A DNA stretch of 64,000 nucleotides from Prevotellaceae bacterium (lineage in GTDB: Bacteria > Bacteroidota > Bacteroidia > Bacteroidales > UBA932), in the NCBI GenBank assembly GCA_031266015.1, contig JAISBU010000008.1:43800-107799 (forward strand), given 5' to 3'. A program made the translations under genes and the position numbers. Below the pieces are notes generated by a model, which worked only from the letters and a program-made list of their open reading frames with translations, ran no database searches and was not told the DNA's origin. Below, one piece after another: positions 63,543 through 64,000 of this stretch. The stretch's first letter is position 1, and every line of letters starts with the position of its first letter.

Positions 63543-64000
63543 AGCCTGTTTTGTACAAAAGTTTGCAACTCCGTACTTTTTCATTTCTGTATATCATGGT
63601 TTCATATAGCCCTTCGGAGTTGGAGCAGAGCGGAAGCTAATTTTTTCTATCCATATGAAAAAAATATTACGGCTACATTCTGCCATTGGAAATGTTCCAC
63701 CGGCTCAAAAGCTAAGCATGTAACGCATTAGCTGACTTTTCCAGCCATTACAGCGTATAGGCTGGAAATTTTTCCGGTTGCCATGGCGGTCTGGCACAAT
63801 ATTTTTGAGCCCCGTTCGTTAAATTATCAGAAGGTAGCGCAGGGAAAAATAAATTTTTACTATCTTTGCAGCGCCTGATGAATCGTTTTTGCGATTTGAA
63901 ATTAGTATCAACGGCTAAAACGCTAGTAGCAAGAAACAGACATAAAACATAAAAAGACATACAGTGAGAGAGCGGTAACGCTTTCTTGTTGGAATACTCT
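63543..64000. other. Intergenic end of window with a promoter but no gene
   Basis: About 460 bases with no supportable gene. A small hairpin GAGCGGTAACGCTTTC lies at about 63970-63985. The -7 element TATCTTTG at 63861-63868 points out of the window, so the next gene presumably starts beyond 64000. Confidence 0.55.
63861..63868 (+). promoter_or_regulatory. -7 element TATCTTTG near the right edge
   Basis: Exact TAnnTTTG with a T-rich stretch upstream. No start codon with a sustained frame follows in the last 130 bases; the leader is therefore long or the product is an RNA. Confidence 0.5.

Overview
The window reads as a chromosomal segment of a member of the Bacteroidota, most likely order Bacteroidales. 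The signs are repeated -7 promoter elements of the form TAnnTTTG, weak ribosome binding sites, a SusC/SusD pair, GldH, an L31 of the type without zinc cysteines, the block ftsX-DUF3098-uppP-truB, and a surface protein ending in a type IX secretion (T9SS) sorting domain. I cannot name the genus. No rRNA, tRNA, CRISPR array or recognisable insertion sequence was found.

Layout: (1) 1-4702 is an A+T-rich island of five overlapping genes: a broken radical SAM enzyme, a lipoprotein with a glycine/alanine-rich membrane segment, a membrane protein, an outer-membrane-like protein and an S41 lipoprotein protease. It looks like an acquired radical SAM/lipoprotein maturation system whose maturase has decayed. 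(2) 4826-7882 is housekeeping: LptF/LptG permease, SmpB, DUF4199 and a polyprenyl-phosphate glycosyltransferase. (3) 7883-9162 is a repeat-rich, gene-free stretch with a mosaic extragenic repeat array, perfect palindromes, 86/96-bp direct repeats and a consensus sigma-54 promoter. (4) 9163-27472 is a pectin (homogalacturonan) utilisation locus: a 1383-residue T9SS-exported surface protein, SusC, SusD, a DUF5123-like glycan-binding lipoprotein, two CE8 pectin methylesterases, GH43 and GH28. An Rpn-family nuclease gene sits inside it.

(5) 28075-37122 holds hisH-hisF (no hisA between them), mrp-nifU on the minus strand, RNase R, RicT/PSP1, GldH, TrmB and an alkyltransferase-like protein. (6) 37124-40435 is a minus-strand metal-related cluster: a Cys/His-rich small protein, a TonB-dependent receptor and a secreted HMA protein. 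(7) 40691-56789 has rpmE, lon, a BtuB-like receptor, ung, coaD, heptose kinase, mtaB, rsmA, ftsX-DUF3098-uppP-truB, a thioredoxin-fold protein, a metallo-beta-lactamase-fold hydrolase and a tetrapyrrole-methylase-family methyltransferase. (8) 56790-57540 holds a candidate structured ncRNA with its own promoter and a small Cys-rich protein. (9) 57682-63542 has a trans-sulfuration PLP enzyme, a GH97 alpha-glucosidase and GlmS; the window ends just after a promoter whose gene lies outside.

How the parts fit: the pectin locus gives surface capture (T9SS protein, SusD, DUF5123-like protein), uptake (SusC), demethylation (CE8), backbone cleavage (GH28) and side-chain trimming (GH43). Its first gene is preceded by a GG-N10-GC sigma-54 promoter, unlike the usual Bacteroidota pattern. 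Extragenic repeats related to GTCATTCCGACC and GTCATGCTGAGC fill several intergenic gaps.
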